Shown: positions 21,752 through 31,659 of the stretch, in pieces
Layout: each line of letters opens with the position of its first letter
How positions within the stretch are numbered: position 1 is the first letter of the stretch
Source: Acanthosepion esculentum
Lineage: Eukaryota > Mollusca > Cephalopoda > Sepiida > Sepiidae
Length of the DNA stretch: 64,000 bases
Assembly (NCBI GenBank): GCA_964036315.1
Contig: OZ038480.1
Span: forward strand, 13,274,805-13,338,804
Direction: 5' to 3'
Notes under the pieces: generated by a model
Database searches by the model: none
What the model was told of the DNA's origin: nothing
What the model saw: the letters and a program-made list of their open reading frames with translations, nothing else
Translations under genes and position numbers: made by a program

Positions 21752-21785
21752 TGTGTGTGTGTGTGCGGGCGTGTGTGAGTATGTG
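21655..21785. repeat. (TC)n(TA)n(GT)n microsatellite
   Basis: TC about 14 units, TA about 33 units, then GT-rich sequence. Confidence 0.97.
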
Positions 21786-22489
21786 TGTCCTGTTTTTATT
21801 ATCTATGAATAGCCATGGCATCTTGGGGGAAGTAGTGAAGTCATTTTTCTCTGCTCTCTACACGGTTTTCAATTCAAAGTCGCACTTCTTTTTAGCGTGT
21901 CTGTCATCCGAACGAAGACATACTTGTCTACCTCGCTATTTCGGCCCTAGCTTGGGGCATGTAAAAACAAGCAGATAGATTCTTTTCCAATTATATTTAT
22001 GCGATGTGAACACACAACGAAGAAAGAAAGACTTGAACTCGGCTCGATGATTTCCCTTTCTGATGAAACTTAGGCTAACCACAAATTTACTCATGACTCA
22101 ACATTGATATTCAGCGAAAGAGACCAGCTCATTAACCACTACGTCACAAAAAGATTCGCTCTAAGGCAAAACACGGACATTTAAATTTAACAGCACTTGT
22201 AACCGAACCGACATTATCAGTTTCAATTAGGGATTGTTTCTAAATTCGCTTTCCGCTTCAATACGTGTAAAAGTCAAAAGTAATCACATTGAAATAATAC
22301 ACCAACACAGTCGAGATTTTAAAGTCATTGTGAACTTCATGATCTTGTATCTTGCTGCATAGTATGTGCTTTACTAAGGATCATATATAAACTTTAAAAA
22401 AAAAATCATTTCACTACGAGCAAGGCGATAAAGTTACTAAGACGCAAATGACTACAGGGATTGAAAGAGACTGAGATGACTTTAGAAGG
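21786..22489. other. Unassigned sequence
   Basis: No gene recognised in this 0.7 kb. Confidence 0.4.
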
Positions 22490-22625
22490 TACCTGAAACC
22501 CCCGTCCTGGGTATAGCAATAAACTACATCCCCGTCCTGGGTACGACGATAAACTACATCCGCGTCCTGGGTAAGACGATAAACTACATCCGCGTCCCGG
22601 GTACGACGATAAACTCGTTCTACTA
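22490..22625 (-). repeat. Rep-A terminal modules, four units
   Basis: Four head-to-tail 30-bp units read on plus as GATAAACTACATCCGCGTCC with GGGTACGAC or GGGTAAGAC. This is the longest run of this module in the window. The rest of Rep-A is missing. Confidence 0.8.
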
Positions 22626-22740
22626 TTTAACGCATATCTGGGGAGAGAAAAGATGAATTTATACCTTTCCTAATAATATTAGTTTGAAGGTGAATATAAC
22701 AAATAGGTCTTGCAGATTTCTCGTTCGAAGAAACTGTCCA
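22626..22740 (-). repeat. Rep-E fragment, copy 4
   Basis: CTATTTAACGCATATCTGGG, TTATACCTTTCC and GTGAATATAACAAATAGG follow the Rep-E order. Confidence 0.5.
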
Positions 22741-22746
22741 TTACAT

Positions 22747-22970
22747 CAGAGGTTCCCAACCTTTTTTAGCTCATGGCCCACTTTGAACCCAAAACCTTTC
22801 TGTACCCCATGAACTTATTATAGTGTAAAAAATCACTACTATTTTGTGGTGGCCCATAAACTGTAGGCTATATTGGTCTGGTGGCCAAGTAAAAATAATA
22901 ACATTTCTCTGACGCACCTGTAATTAGCCATGGCCCATTTTCCAAAATGGTCATACGTTAGGAAACACTA
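22747..22970. mobile_element. hAT-type MITE
   Basis: Begins CAGAGGTTCCCAACCTTTTT; the opposite end on the minus strand begins TAGTGTTTCCTAACG, an imperfect terminal inverted repeat of hAT type. Flanks CATTACAT (left) and CACTACAC (right) agree at 6 of 8 positions, with two transitions. This fits an aged 8-bp hAT target duplication. Length about 224 bp, no coding capacity. Confidence 0.65.
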
Positions 22971-23284
22971 CACTACACCACACGCAAGTTCAAGATTAAA
23001 AAGTTGAAAAACTGACATTTTACCGTCATTTTCAGCCAGTCGATATTGTATTTTTTTGTGTTTGTGTGTGCGTGAACTTCAAAATCGAGAAAGTAATCAA
23101 ATATATAAAGTTGATTCTCTGACAGTGTTTGTTCGTATGCGAGGGATTATCCACCGGAACATGTGTCCTTGAGAAGACGTGTACGAATTTTGGGGACTTA
23201 TAAACCTAATGTCTCAGCAATCATTTTTTTACCAGTGCTCATATTGCAGTTTTTGTTATTATTATTGCGTTTTTTACCAGTGCT
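22971..23284. other. Unassigned sequence
   Basis: Nothing recognised. Confidence 0.4.
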
Positions 23285-23570
23285 CATAAAGACGTTGGTT
23301 AGATCCAGTGGCTAAACCCAAAGAGTTGTGAGTTCAGTACCAGGTCACAGCAGTGGTGAACCAAAACTTGGAGAGTTGTGATAAAGGGAAATAACTAAGA
23401 CATCCTGGAGAGGCGTGACACGTGGAACTAGAACAATCTACCCCGTGGACGAAATAAAGTGTACGGTTCAAAATGCCAGTCGCCTGAAAAAGGCCGGAGC
23501 GTACAACAGCCGAAACGTTGTGAATATGGCCATGAAGATGAGCGTAATAGTCTGATTTTAACATTTATGA
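23285..23570 (+). mobile_element. SINE-D copy 4
   Basis: tRNA-like head GGTTAGATCCAGTGGCTAAA with B-box GAGTTCAGTACC, a body (AAATAACTAAGACATCCTGG, AGAACAATCTACCCC), then a 3' domain, GCCTGAAAAAGGCCGGAGCG, ACAACAGCCGAAACGTTGTG, CATGAAGATGAGCGTAATAG. The copy looks 5'-truncated: the A-box is missing. Confidence 0.75.
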
Positions 23571-24396
23571 CAGCACGCATGCATAGTTTCCAAGTTGCTT
23601 AATGTGGATAGCTAATTTGCATCTTCAGGTTCGAAATCAGTTTTTAAACAAGGGTTTTGTTACTTGTTTTCATTTAGCTCTTTTGCGATCTTTATAAACG
23701 AGGGATAGTTTTGTTTATAGCTTTTAAATTTAAATTATTCAGTTATTGTAACAAGGGCATTTTCTGCTTTGAAATTGGAAATCTTAGCACTTACAGTATA
23801 CCATGGGAGTAAAGGGAGGTAACCATTATATAAAGGGAAGTAAACAATGCTGTCATTTGAAAGAGTATGTTTTCAATTTTGGCAAATTTAAATTTTTAGT
23901 TTTGGGCTTTTAGGAATAAAATTTAAAATCAAATCAAGAATTAGGATTTTCTCTTTGCCTTTATTGTATTTTCTGACAGGTTTTACCTGAGTTATTTTCC
24001 GTGCTTTCTGCTACCTGTGTTATTTTCTGCGTTTATAATGTTCTTTTTATTATTCCTTTCCTGATTTTGACTTTCCTCTGTGCCACAGGAGGTTTTGCCT
24101 GATCTGTAATAATATTCCTATTCTTTTATCGCTCGTCTTTTCGTTATTAGCTTATTTTCTGTTTTATGAGGGATTAATTCTTTTGTTCGCATTTTTGCCA
24201 ACATGTCTCATCTGAATTATTATTTTCTAGTTTCCTAAGGCGAAACAACGGTTTATGCTCGATATTTCGCTGCCAATTTTCCTTAGAAGAAATTCATTAA
24301 AAAATAAATAAATACGAAAAACGTGGGAGCAAATGGAAACCCAAATTCATGTACACAATTATATGACAAATTATTTTTATTTTTTTTTTCAAAATA
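23571..24396. other. Unassigned AT-rich sequence
   Basis: No coding or repeat structure recognised in about 0.8 kb. Confidence 0.45.
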
Positions 24397-26240
24397 CAGT
24401 AGAATCGCTGACAATCGGACTAAGAAGGCCTTCCGGATATGCGGAATTGGTTACAAACTCCGGATAGGAAGGATTCCGAGTATGAGAGATTCCGGATATG
24501 TGGGACACTGAAACTAACGAGCTGATCGCTGATGTTTCTTTATACAGTAGAATCGCTGACAATCGGACTAAGAAGGCCTTCCGGATATGCGGAATTGGTT
24601 ACAAACTCCGGATAGGAGGGATTCCGAGTATGAGAGATTCCGGATATGTGGGACCCTGAAACTAACAAGCTGATCGCTGATGTTTCTTTATACAGTAGAA
24701 TCGCTGACAATCGGACTAAGAAGGCCTTCCGGATATGCGGAATTGGTTCCAAACTCCGGATAGGAGGGATTCCGAGTATGAGAGATTCAGGATATGTGGG
24801 ACACTGAAACTAACAAGCTGATCGCTGATGTTTCTTTATACAGTAGAATCGCTGACAATCTGACTAAGAAGGCCTTCCGGATATGAGGAATTGGTTACAA
24901 ACTCCGGATAGAAGGGATTCCGAGTATGAGAGATTCCGGATATGTGGGACACTGAAACTAACAAGCTGATCGCTGATGTTTCTTTATACAGTAGAATCGC
25001 TGACAATCGGACTAAGAAGGCCTTCCGGATATGCGGAATTTGTTACAAACTCCGGATAGGAGGGATTCCGAGTATGAGAGATTCCGGATATGTGGGACAC
25101 TGAAACTAACAAGCTGATCGCTGATGTTTCTTTATACAGTAGAATCGCTGACAATCGGACTAAGAAGGCCTTCCGGATATGCGGAATTGGTTACAAACTC
25201 CGGATAGGAGGGATTCCGAGTATGAGAGATTCCGGATATGTGGGACACTGAAACTAACAAGCTGATCGCTGATGTTTCTTTATACAGTAGAATCGCTGAC
25301 AATCGGATTAAGTAGGCTTTCCGGATATGCGGAATTGGTTACAAACTCCGGATAGGAGGGATTCCGAGTATGAGAGATTCCGGATATGTGGGACACTGAA
25401 ACTAACAAGCTGATCGCTGATGTTTCTTTATACAGTAGAATCGCTGACAATCGGACTAAGAAGGCCTTCCGGATATGCGGAATTGGTTACAAACTCCGGA
25501 TAGGAGGGATTCCGAGTATGAGAGATTCCGGATATGTGGGACACTGAAACTAACAAGCTGATCGCTGATGTTTCTTTATACAGTAGAATCGCTGACAATC
25601 GGACTAAGAAGGCCTTCCGGATATGCGGAATTGGTTACAAACTCCGGATAGGAGGGATTCCGAGTATGAGAGATTCAGGATATGTGGGACACTGAAACTA
25701 ACAAGCTGATCGCTGATGTTTCTTTATACAGTAGAATCGATCGCTGACAATCGGACTAAGAAGGCCTTCCGGATATGCGGAATTGGTTACAAACTCCGGA
25801 TAGGAGAGATTCCGAGTATGAGAGTTTCAGGATATGTGGGACACTGAAACTAACAAGCTGATCGCTGATCTTTCTTTATACAGTAGAATCACTAGCAACC
25901 GGACTAAGAAGGCCTTCCGGATATGAGGAATTGGTTACAAACTCCGGATAGGAGGGATTCCGAGTATGAGAGATTCCGGATATGCGGGACACTGAAACTA
26001 ACAAGCTGATCGCTGATGTTTCTTTATACAGTAGAATCCCTTACAATCGGACTAAGAAGGCCTTTCGGATATAAGGAATTGGTTACAAACTCCGGATAGG
26101 AGGGATTTTGAGTATGAGAGATTCCGGATATGCGGGACACTGAAACTAACAAGCTGATCGCTGATGTTTCTTTATACAGTAGAATCCCTGGCAACCGGAC
26201 TAAGAAGGCCTTCCGGATATGAAGAATTGGTTACAAAGTT
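24397..26240. repeat. 148-bp tandem array, 12 full units plus one partial
   Basis: CAGTAG starts units at 24397, 24545, 24693, 24841, 24989, 25137, 25285, 25433, 25581, 25729, 25881, 26029 and 26177: constant 148-bp steps with one of 152 (a 4-bp duplication). Every unit begins with the transposon terminus, preceded by TTTATA. Units 1-9 are nearly identical. The last three, next to the element body, are the most diverged (CCCTGGCAACCGG), so growth was away from the body. Confidence 0.97.
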
Positions 26241-26509
26241 CGAATATAAGGGGTTATATTTAGATTAAAATAAAAGAACTGAAATCAGGTTTAACATTTA
26301 TTTTCAATGTTTTATAGTAAACAAAATACGCTAATGGTGAGTGAAATATAACGGAATTGATTTGAAGGAAAAAGAAATAAATTATGTTATGTTAATCAAA
26401 ATTTATTAAATTAAGTGCAGTGCCACGTATGCAAAATAAATAATGTAACGAGTATTTTTTTAATCGCTGTTGCATGATAATTCTTTCTCATCTAATGTCA
26501 TTCTCAATT

Positions 26510-26745
26510 TTTTTCACATTTCGTTTTTCTTTTGTTCTTGAAATATTTTAAACGGAAGACTCTTATTAACTCTGCGAATCGTCATAGTTGAATGCTGGTT
26601 TTCTTTCCATAAAACTGACAACCTTTTCAATAGCTTTTTCAATTTCAGTGCAGGTTTCATCACAATCATGCATCTCGTCGCTATCTTGTTGCAGATGTGT
26701 CTTGTTGTCATCCTTTCCTCTTATTCTCATCATCGTTTGCACCAA
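26510..26745 (-). pseudogene. pogo/Tigger-like transposase C terminus
   Basis: On the minus strand DDNKTHLQQDSDEMHDCDET, EIEKAIEKVVSFMERKP and then a broken frame. The plus-strand copy at 31,660-31,915 gives the same protein, more intact. The acidic stretch followed by a helix (AL/IxxAIxxxxRxP) matches the C terminus of CENP-B/Jerky/Tigger-type transposases in general form. The DDE core is absent. Confidence 0.55.
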
Positions 26746-26955
26746 TACAAGCTATAGGGTGAAATAAGCAATTATCCAAAGTAAATTTCCGGAAAAAAAC
26801 AAATTTCAAATCAGTTACTTATCAGTTCAAATATACACATCAAAATCATGTGCGGATATGCGAAATTCCGGATATAAGGCACTCCGGATATTAGGGATTC
26901 CGGATATGAGGGATTCCGGATATGAGGTGTTCAGGATATGAGGGATTCTACTGTA

Positions 26956-27694
26956 ATTCATTTTATGATTGTATATTTTTAGTCAATATCTTCAATATCT
27001 GTACATTTATTTTTCATAACGCCCGTACATTTAATCCTGTGGAATACTGATATAATAATTTTATTTTTATTTAATAAATTATTTATTTCTGATTTTACTA
27101 TATCCGTTTTTTCCCTTTATTCCGTTTCGTTTTTAAGATTATCTTGAGCCGTTTGCGCTGCAATCGACATTCTGTAGACGATAAAATTGGTTCATATCTC
27201 CTTGTCTTCGCTGTATATACATAAGTTTTGTTTTTGTTTTTGTTTTGGGGGGCTTTATGGAAGCGGTCGTGTGAGAAAACAAATGTGCTGAGATGTTTTT
27301 CGGCAAAATACGATGTCTTGATAAGGTTTCGGCGAAACGCAACGCGCAAACATCTTCGACAGAAGAATGGAACGCAAATCAGCATTGAATAGCGGCAGAA
27401 GTAGAAGCCAAGCTGCTGAACGACAAAAGACAACAGAGACGACGGCGGCGGCGTCGACGACGATAATGACGACAGAAAGTCGATAAGAAAAAATACGTCA
27501 CTTCTGACTGAAAAAAAACACATTGATAATGACGAGGAAACGATAACAATGAAGACATTTTTGAGCATGGGAGAACAATAGTAAGATATAAAACCATCCA
27601 AGACTTTAATGATATTGGTCCTGCAAGCAATAAGAGATCAAGATCTGTCTTTTTTATCTTTGAATTTAAAAACGGTTGAAATGATAATGATAAG
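26956..27694. other. Unassigned, with an unusual open frame
   Basis: Minus strand 27,098-27,601 is open for 167 codons, with a hydrophobic, Ser-rich N-terminal half and a basic C terminus. On the plus strand a 39-codon frame at 27,367-27,486 (MERKSALNSG ... TTETTAAAST) lies in a GC-richer patch with a (GACGGCGGC) run. Neither has a recognisable domain; both may be chance. Confidence 0.25.
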
Positions 27695-27750
27695 AATAAT
27701 AATAGCCGTTTCCTTATAAGGAAACATTCGGCATTCATTGGTTGACCAGC
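27695..27750 (+). repeat. Rep-F head, copy 4
   Basis: AGCCGTTTCCTTATAAGGAA followed by ACATTCGGCATTCATTGG, identical in order to 385-430. Confidence 0.6.
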
Positions 27751-27769
27751 CAAATCTCTTTATCTATAA

Positions 27770-27960
27770 CCTTTTTTTTCAGACTGGTTGACTGATTCGT
27801 ATCCTACGGTTTACCAAAGCTGTGTAGGTTATTTAAAGCCAGAAAATATATTTGGATTGTAATAATATGTTTTTTAGAGATAATAATGCTTTAGTGATAG
27901 AAATCTTACCATTTAACCCATAGCTGGCGGGAGAAGATGTGGATTCATAACTAATCAGAA
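27770..27960 (-). repeat. Rep-E fragment, copy 5
   Basis: AGACTGGTTGACTGATTC, TTAAAGCCAG, ATTTAACCCATAGCTGG and GATTCATA match the left part of the Rep-E copy at 28,750-28,920. Confidence 0.5.
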
Positions 27961-27985
27961 TTTGATAAACAATCAAGAAATTATA

Positions 27986-28310
27986 GTTTGGTTTATTTTG
28001 TTTTACGGCATATCATCTTCAATGGCTTATTTAATGCCGACAATATTTTTAGGATAGATTCGTATGAATAGAATATGTATTCTCCGGTTTAGATTGGTTT
28101 GGTTTATTTTGTTTTACGGTATATCAACCTCAATGGGTTATTTAATGCCGACAACATTTTTAGGATAGATTCGTCTGAATAGAATATGTATTCTTTGGTT
28201 TAGATTTGTTTGGTTTATTTTGTTTTACGGTATATCAACCTCAATGGGTTATTTAATGCCAGCAACATTTTTAGGATAGATTCGTCTGAATAGAATATGT
28301 ATAATTATTT
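27986..28310 (+). repeat. 111-bp tandem repeat of the Rep-A head
   Basis: GTTTGGTTTATTTTGTTTTA starts at 27,986, 28,097 and 28,208, an exact 111-bp period over almost three units. Each holds TATATCAACCTCAATGGGTT, ATTTAATGCCGACAACA and AGGATAGATTCGTCTGAAT. The third unit runs into the normal Rep-A body. Confidence 0.95.
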
Positions 28311-28615
28311 TTATTGCTGGTAATATTTTGTTTTATCAAAAATCTGTTTCTGGTAATATATTTCCTTCAAAATTGTATTACTGGTAATTGTTTCAATAAA
28401 TTATTGCTGGTAATAGTTAACTATTTACCCATAGCTGGGATCCTATCAGGTGCTACCACCCCGGGTCAAGGTGGTCCTGGGAACACCAGCAATTAAGTGG
28501 TGGTTCCACGCTCCTCAAAACCTCCTGATCAGAGGCCTTGCTGCTGGACGTAGTTTAACGTCTTACCCAGGACGCGGATGTAGTTTAACGTATTACCCAG
28601 GACGCCAAGAAATTA
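28310..28615 (+). repeat. Rep-A body and tail, copy 3
   Basis: ATTGCTGGTAATATTTTG units, CCCATAGCTGGGATCCTAT, GTGCTACCACCCCGGG, GGTGGTCCTGGGAACACCAG, CCTCCTGATCAGAGGCC, and two terminal modules GTAGTTTAACGTCTTACCCA and GTAGTTTAACGTATTACCCA. Confidence 0.8.
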
Positions 28616-28749
28616 TAATGCATAAATTGGGAGATCCATTCCATATTTCAATCAACATATAAACTGATACCTTACTCTCTTGCTACAGTATTTTTGATAC
28701 ATTTCCAGAGAAATTAAATAAATCTAAAAGACATTTGTGTAGCTAATCA

Positions 28750-29125
28750 GTATTTCATTGATTGATTGATTCGGTTTCTACGGTTTATCAACCCTTTGAA
28801 GATTATTTAAAAGTATTTTTCGATTGTAATTTTTTTTTTTTGGTGATAATGACTTAATGGTTCAAGTCTTACTAATTAATCCATAGCTGGGGGAAGAGGT
28901 GGATTCATACCTTTTCCCAACGGTATTTGGTCGTAAGTGTATATAACGAACATAACTGGAATTAGAACACGGCTCTCTGATTAACAATTCCAAGCCGTTA
29001 TATATTACGCCACCCGCACATCCAAACATACAGCACTTGTATCCCTAGTGGTCACCCATCTACCTACTGGACAGCCTTGACGTTGCTTAACTCCGATGAT
29101 CGTCGGGGAACCGGTGCCTCGCACA
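28750..29125 (-). mobile_element. Chimeric SINE with 5S rRNA and tRNA-like heads (Rep-E)
   Basis: Read on the minus strand: a 5S rRNA-derived segment (29,031-29,123), a tRNA-like segment GGTGGCGTAATATATAACGG ... AGCCGTGTTCTAATTCC with A- and B-box character, then the Rep-E body (TTATATACACTTACG, ATACCGTTGGGAAAAGGTAT, CCCCCAGCTATGGATTAA). 5S/tRNA chimeric heads are known from AmnSINE1-type and related SINEs. The family here needs comparison with MetaSINE and SINE3 consensus sequences. Confidence 0.65.
29031..29123 (-). pseudogene. 5S rRNA-derived sequence
   Basis: Minus strand CATCGGAGTTAAGCAACGTC corresponds to the 5S internal A-block (TCGGAAGTTAAGCAACGTC). GTAGATGGGTGACCACTAGG corresponds to the C-block (TTGGATGGGAGACCGCCTGG), and ATACAAGTGCTGT to the 5S 3' end. 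The first 25-30 nt of 5S are missing or altered. It is the head of the Rep-E SINE rather than a functional gene. Confidence 0.75.
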
Positions 29126-29360
29126 ATTTTTCAGGAAAAACGGTTTCTCAAGTCTGGTAACTGTTACCCTTGTTATCATTATTGATGGGGGAAGGTTTCC
29201 TTCCTAACCTTTTGTTTGAAGTTGTGTGGAACGTCAATAGCGTGAGTATTCCATTATTTTTTCTTCAGGTTGCATGTGCTGTTCATTTAAGTTGCTGCTT
29301 TTGTTGATATTTTTCAAGTGGTTTGGTTTCTGTTATTTTGTATAGTTCTTAGTGATTATG
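29125..29360 (+). repeat. Rep-F, copy 5
   Basis: GTTATCATTATTGATGGGG, GGTTTCCTTCCTAACCTTTT, GTGTGGAACGTCAATAG, CATTATTTTTTCTTCAGG and CAGTTCTTAGTGATTATG-like tail in Rep-F order. It abuts the 5S head directly. Confidence 0.65.
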
Positions 29361-29667
29361 TAGCGCCAGTTCACAAGGTTCTTAGAAATATGGTACTACA
29401 GACAGCATTCGCAGGAAGCCGCTTTTAGCAATTGATCTGAGAATGCTTTTTTTAATACATCTGAAAGTCTTTATGTTTTGAACGAATTTAGCGACATGCT
29501 TGCCATCCACATGAAAATCTCGAAAAAAATTGATAAAAAGCGGTAAAAGGATTAAGAAAATACAAGCCAATAATTCAATGATCAACAATAGCTTCTAGCG
29601 AATGAACCATTTCGGTAATATAAAGGACAATCCTTCTTCGAACTTTGTGGATTGGCGCTACAGTATC
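29358..29667. mobile_element. Small inverted-repeat element (MITE-like)
   Basis: The left end TGTAGCGCCAGTTCACAAGG is matched on the minus strand by TGTAGCGCCAATCCACAAAG at 29,667 inward. It sits at the tail of Rep-F. The right-hand terminus resembles 2,990-3,020 (CCAGCAGATCGAAGAAGGAT). About 310 bp, no coding potential. Confidence 0.55.
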
Positions 29668-29676
29668 ACAATGTTT

Positions 29677-29905
29677 ATTTTGTTTTGTTTTACGGTATAT
29701 CAAACTCAATTGGTTATTTAATGCCGTCAACATTTTTATTGCTAATAATACTGTTTTTTCAAAAATTTATTGCTGCTAATATTTTTTTTCTTCAAAAATG
29801 TATTGCTGGTAATAAAATGTTGCTGGTAATATTTTTTCTTCAAAAATTCATTGCTGGTAATAATTCTTTTAAAAAATGTATTCAATAGTTTTGTTTTGGT
29901 TTGGG
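29677..29905 (+). repeat. Rep-A head, copy 4 (3'-truncated)
   Basis: TTTGTTTTACGGTATATCAA, GGTTATTTAATGCCGTCAAC, then six ATTGCTGGTAATA-type units with T-runs. The CCCATAGCTGGG part is absent. Confidence 0.75.
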
Positions 29906-30154
29906 AAGATAATTAAAGCTATTTATTCAATTTTGGGGTTGATTACTGTAGTTTATTATAACTATTATTTTGGCGGGAGCAGTTTTTAATTTGTTTATAC
30001 TTCATTTATTTATTTAGACTGATTATCTTTAGTTGTTTTTTCTAACGGTTAATTTATCGGGATCTGTTTGTTTATTTATTTATTTATCTAGATTAATTTA
30101 TTTTACTTGTTTTTTTTATTATTTTTTTATTATACTGTATATTTTTATTTACAG
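29906..30154. other. Unassigned T-rich sequence
   Basis: Contains TTTA runs (TTTATTTATTTATTTA at about 30,069); otherwise nothing. Confidence 0.4.
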
Positions 30155-30158
30155 TCTT

Positions 30159-30197
30159 GGCCTGACGATTGCGTCTATCATGAAACAACCTGTCGCC
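30159..30197 (+). ncRNA. Hammerhead-ribozyme-like motif
   Basis: GGC (30,159-30,161), CTGACGA (30,162-30,168), helix II region, GAA, ACA/TGT (30,085+100 to 30,193) as a 3-bp helix III with loop ACC, cleavage-type triplet GTC ending at 30,194, then GCC (30,195-30,197), which pairs with the leading GGC. Helix II is weak in this copy (a G of the GCA arm is T). The following 100 bp are shared with 21,250-21,350 and end in (TA)n. Confidence 0.6.
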
Positions 30198-30288
30198 TCT
30201 AAGTGTTGACTTCAATGTTCATTTTTATATTTACACACGCTCTATCTCTGATATTGAGCACTTTATCACATAAATATAGCACACCTTA

Positions 30289-30294
<6 letters not shown>

Positions 30295-30345
<51 letters not shown>

Positions 30346-30385
30346 CTGTGTGTGAGTGTGTGCGTGTGTGTGTGTGTGCGTGTTA
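30295..30385. repeat. (TA)n(GT)n microsatellite
   Basis: About 15 TA followed by an interrupted GT tract. Confidence 0.96.
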
Positions 30386-30775
30386 TAAAGCGGGCACGAG
30401 AAGTGACCAAGACTTAAGTAACTGAGAAGTCAAATTGGATCATCGGTGAAATCTGGGCAAATGTGATTCTTTTCGTTGTGCCGACTGGAGCAGTGTGGAT
30501 ATAAATATAAACTGGAAATAAATTGCTTGATGGTTATGCTGATAGGAATTCTTTTTTAAGGCGTTGAATTCGGTGCGATGAAATGCTATTCTGTAGCCGA
30601 CCTTTTTTTTTCACCTTTTCTTCTCCCTCGCTTTTCCTTCCTTGGCCAAATGAATACTGTATTGTAGTGCCTGACTTTTTGAGGAAAATAAACGAACGCA
30701 TGTCGTAAAGCAGGTCAGTGATTTATTTTTCTCGAAACTGATAAGAAATGCATTAAACGTACAATAATGTAAAGA
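30386..30775. other. Unassigned sequence
   Basis: No coding or repeat match recognised. Confidence 0.4.
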
Positions 30776-31035
30776 ATATCAAGTAAAAGCGATGATGACA
30801 AGAAGTTATTTGAAAAGGAAGATGGAGAAGAAAAGACGAAGAAGAGAGGAGGAGGAGGATAGGGTGGAAGAATACGACAAAAAAGGAGAAGGACTAGGAG
30901 GAGGATAGTTCTTAAGGGGAGAAGGATAAGAAAAGGAATAGAAAGGCGGAGTATGGGGAAGGACAGGAACGAGGAGGAGGCCTAGTAGTAAGATAGGAAG
31001 GTAAGGAAAGAAGATTAGAAGTAGTATAGAAAAGA
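30776..31035. repeat. Purine-rich tract
   Basis: AGG/AAG-rich on the plus strand (GAGGAGGAGGAT and similar) for about 250 bp, directly before the pogo-like end. Confidence 0.8.
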
Positions 31036-31039
31036 GAAG

Positions 31040-31565
31040 TACAGTAGAATCCTATATATCCGGAATCCTTGATATCGAGAATCCCACATATCCGGAATCC
31101 CACATATCCGGAATCCCACATATCCGGAATCCCTCTTATCCGGAATTTTTGATATCCGGAATCCCACATATCCGGAATCCCTCTTATCCGGAATGCTTGA
31201 TGTCTGGAATCCCACATATCCGGAATTCCTCTTATCCGGAATCCTTGATATCTGAAATCCCACATATCCAGAATCCCTCTTATCCGGAATCCCTCTTATC
31301 CGGAATCATTGATATCTGGAATCCCACATATACGGAATCCCTCTTATCCGGAATCCTTGATATTTTGAATCCCACATTTCCGGAATCCCTCCTGTCCGGA
31401 ATCCTTGATATATGGAATCCCACATATCTGTAATCCGTCATATCCGGAATCCTTGATATCTGAAATCCCACATATCCGGAATCCCTCAAATCCGGAATCC
31501 TTGATATCTGGAATCCCACATATCCGGAATCCCTCATATCCGGAATCCCGCATATCCGGACATAA
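31040..31565 (+). repeat. Degenerate tandem array of a pogo-like end
   Basis: Starts TACAGTAGAATCC, then about 25 loosely tandem units of 16-17 bp built on ATATCCGGAATCCC, often paired as a 33-bp unit (CACATATCCGGAATCCCTC + CTTGATATCTGGAATC). It is the same subterminal motif as the right end at 26,865-26,950, here greatly expanded. Confidence 0.9.
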
Positions 31566-31659
31566 GTTTGATGAGTATATTTGAACAATTTGCTTGATAT
31601 GTAACTGATTTAAAATTTCTGTTTTTCAGGAAATTTACTTGCTTATGCTTATTTCACCC

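Larger units (their letters stand above)
24397..26953 (-). mobile_element. pogo/Tigger-like DNA transposon with expanded end
   Basis: Left end CAGTAGAATCGCTGAC and right end (minus strand) CAGTAGAATCCCTCATATCC are inverted. Both are directly flanked by TA (24,395-24,396 and 26,954-26,955), the target site of pogo/Tc1/mariner elements. The internal part carries a transposase C terminus on the minus strand (26,510-26,745). The left end is amplified into a 148-bp tandem array. Tigger elements often have TIRs of the form CAGTNGAACCTC...ATCCGG, which this resembles. Confidence 0.8.

Noticed and set aside
27098..27601. 167-codon minus-strand frame as a membrane protein
   Set aside because: Hydrophobic and Ser-rich composition follows from T/C-rich sequence; no start context, motif or partner exon.
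29031..29123. Functional 5S rRNA gene
   Set aside because: 5' third altered, internal substitutions, no T-run terminator, and fused to a SINE body.
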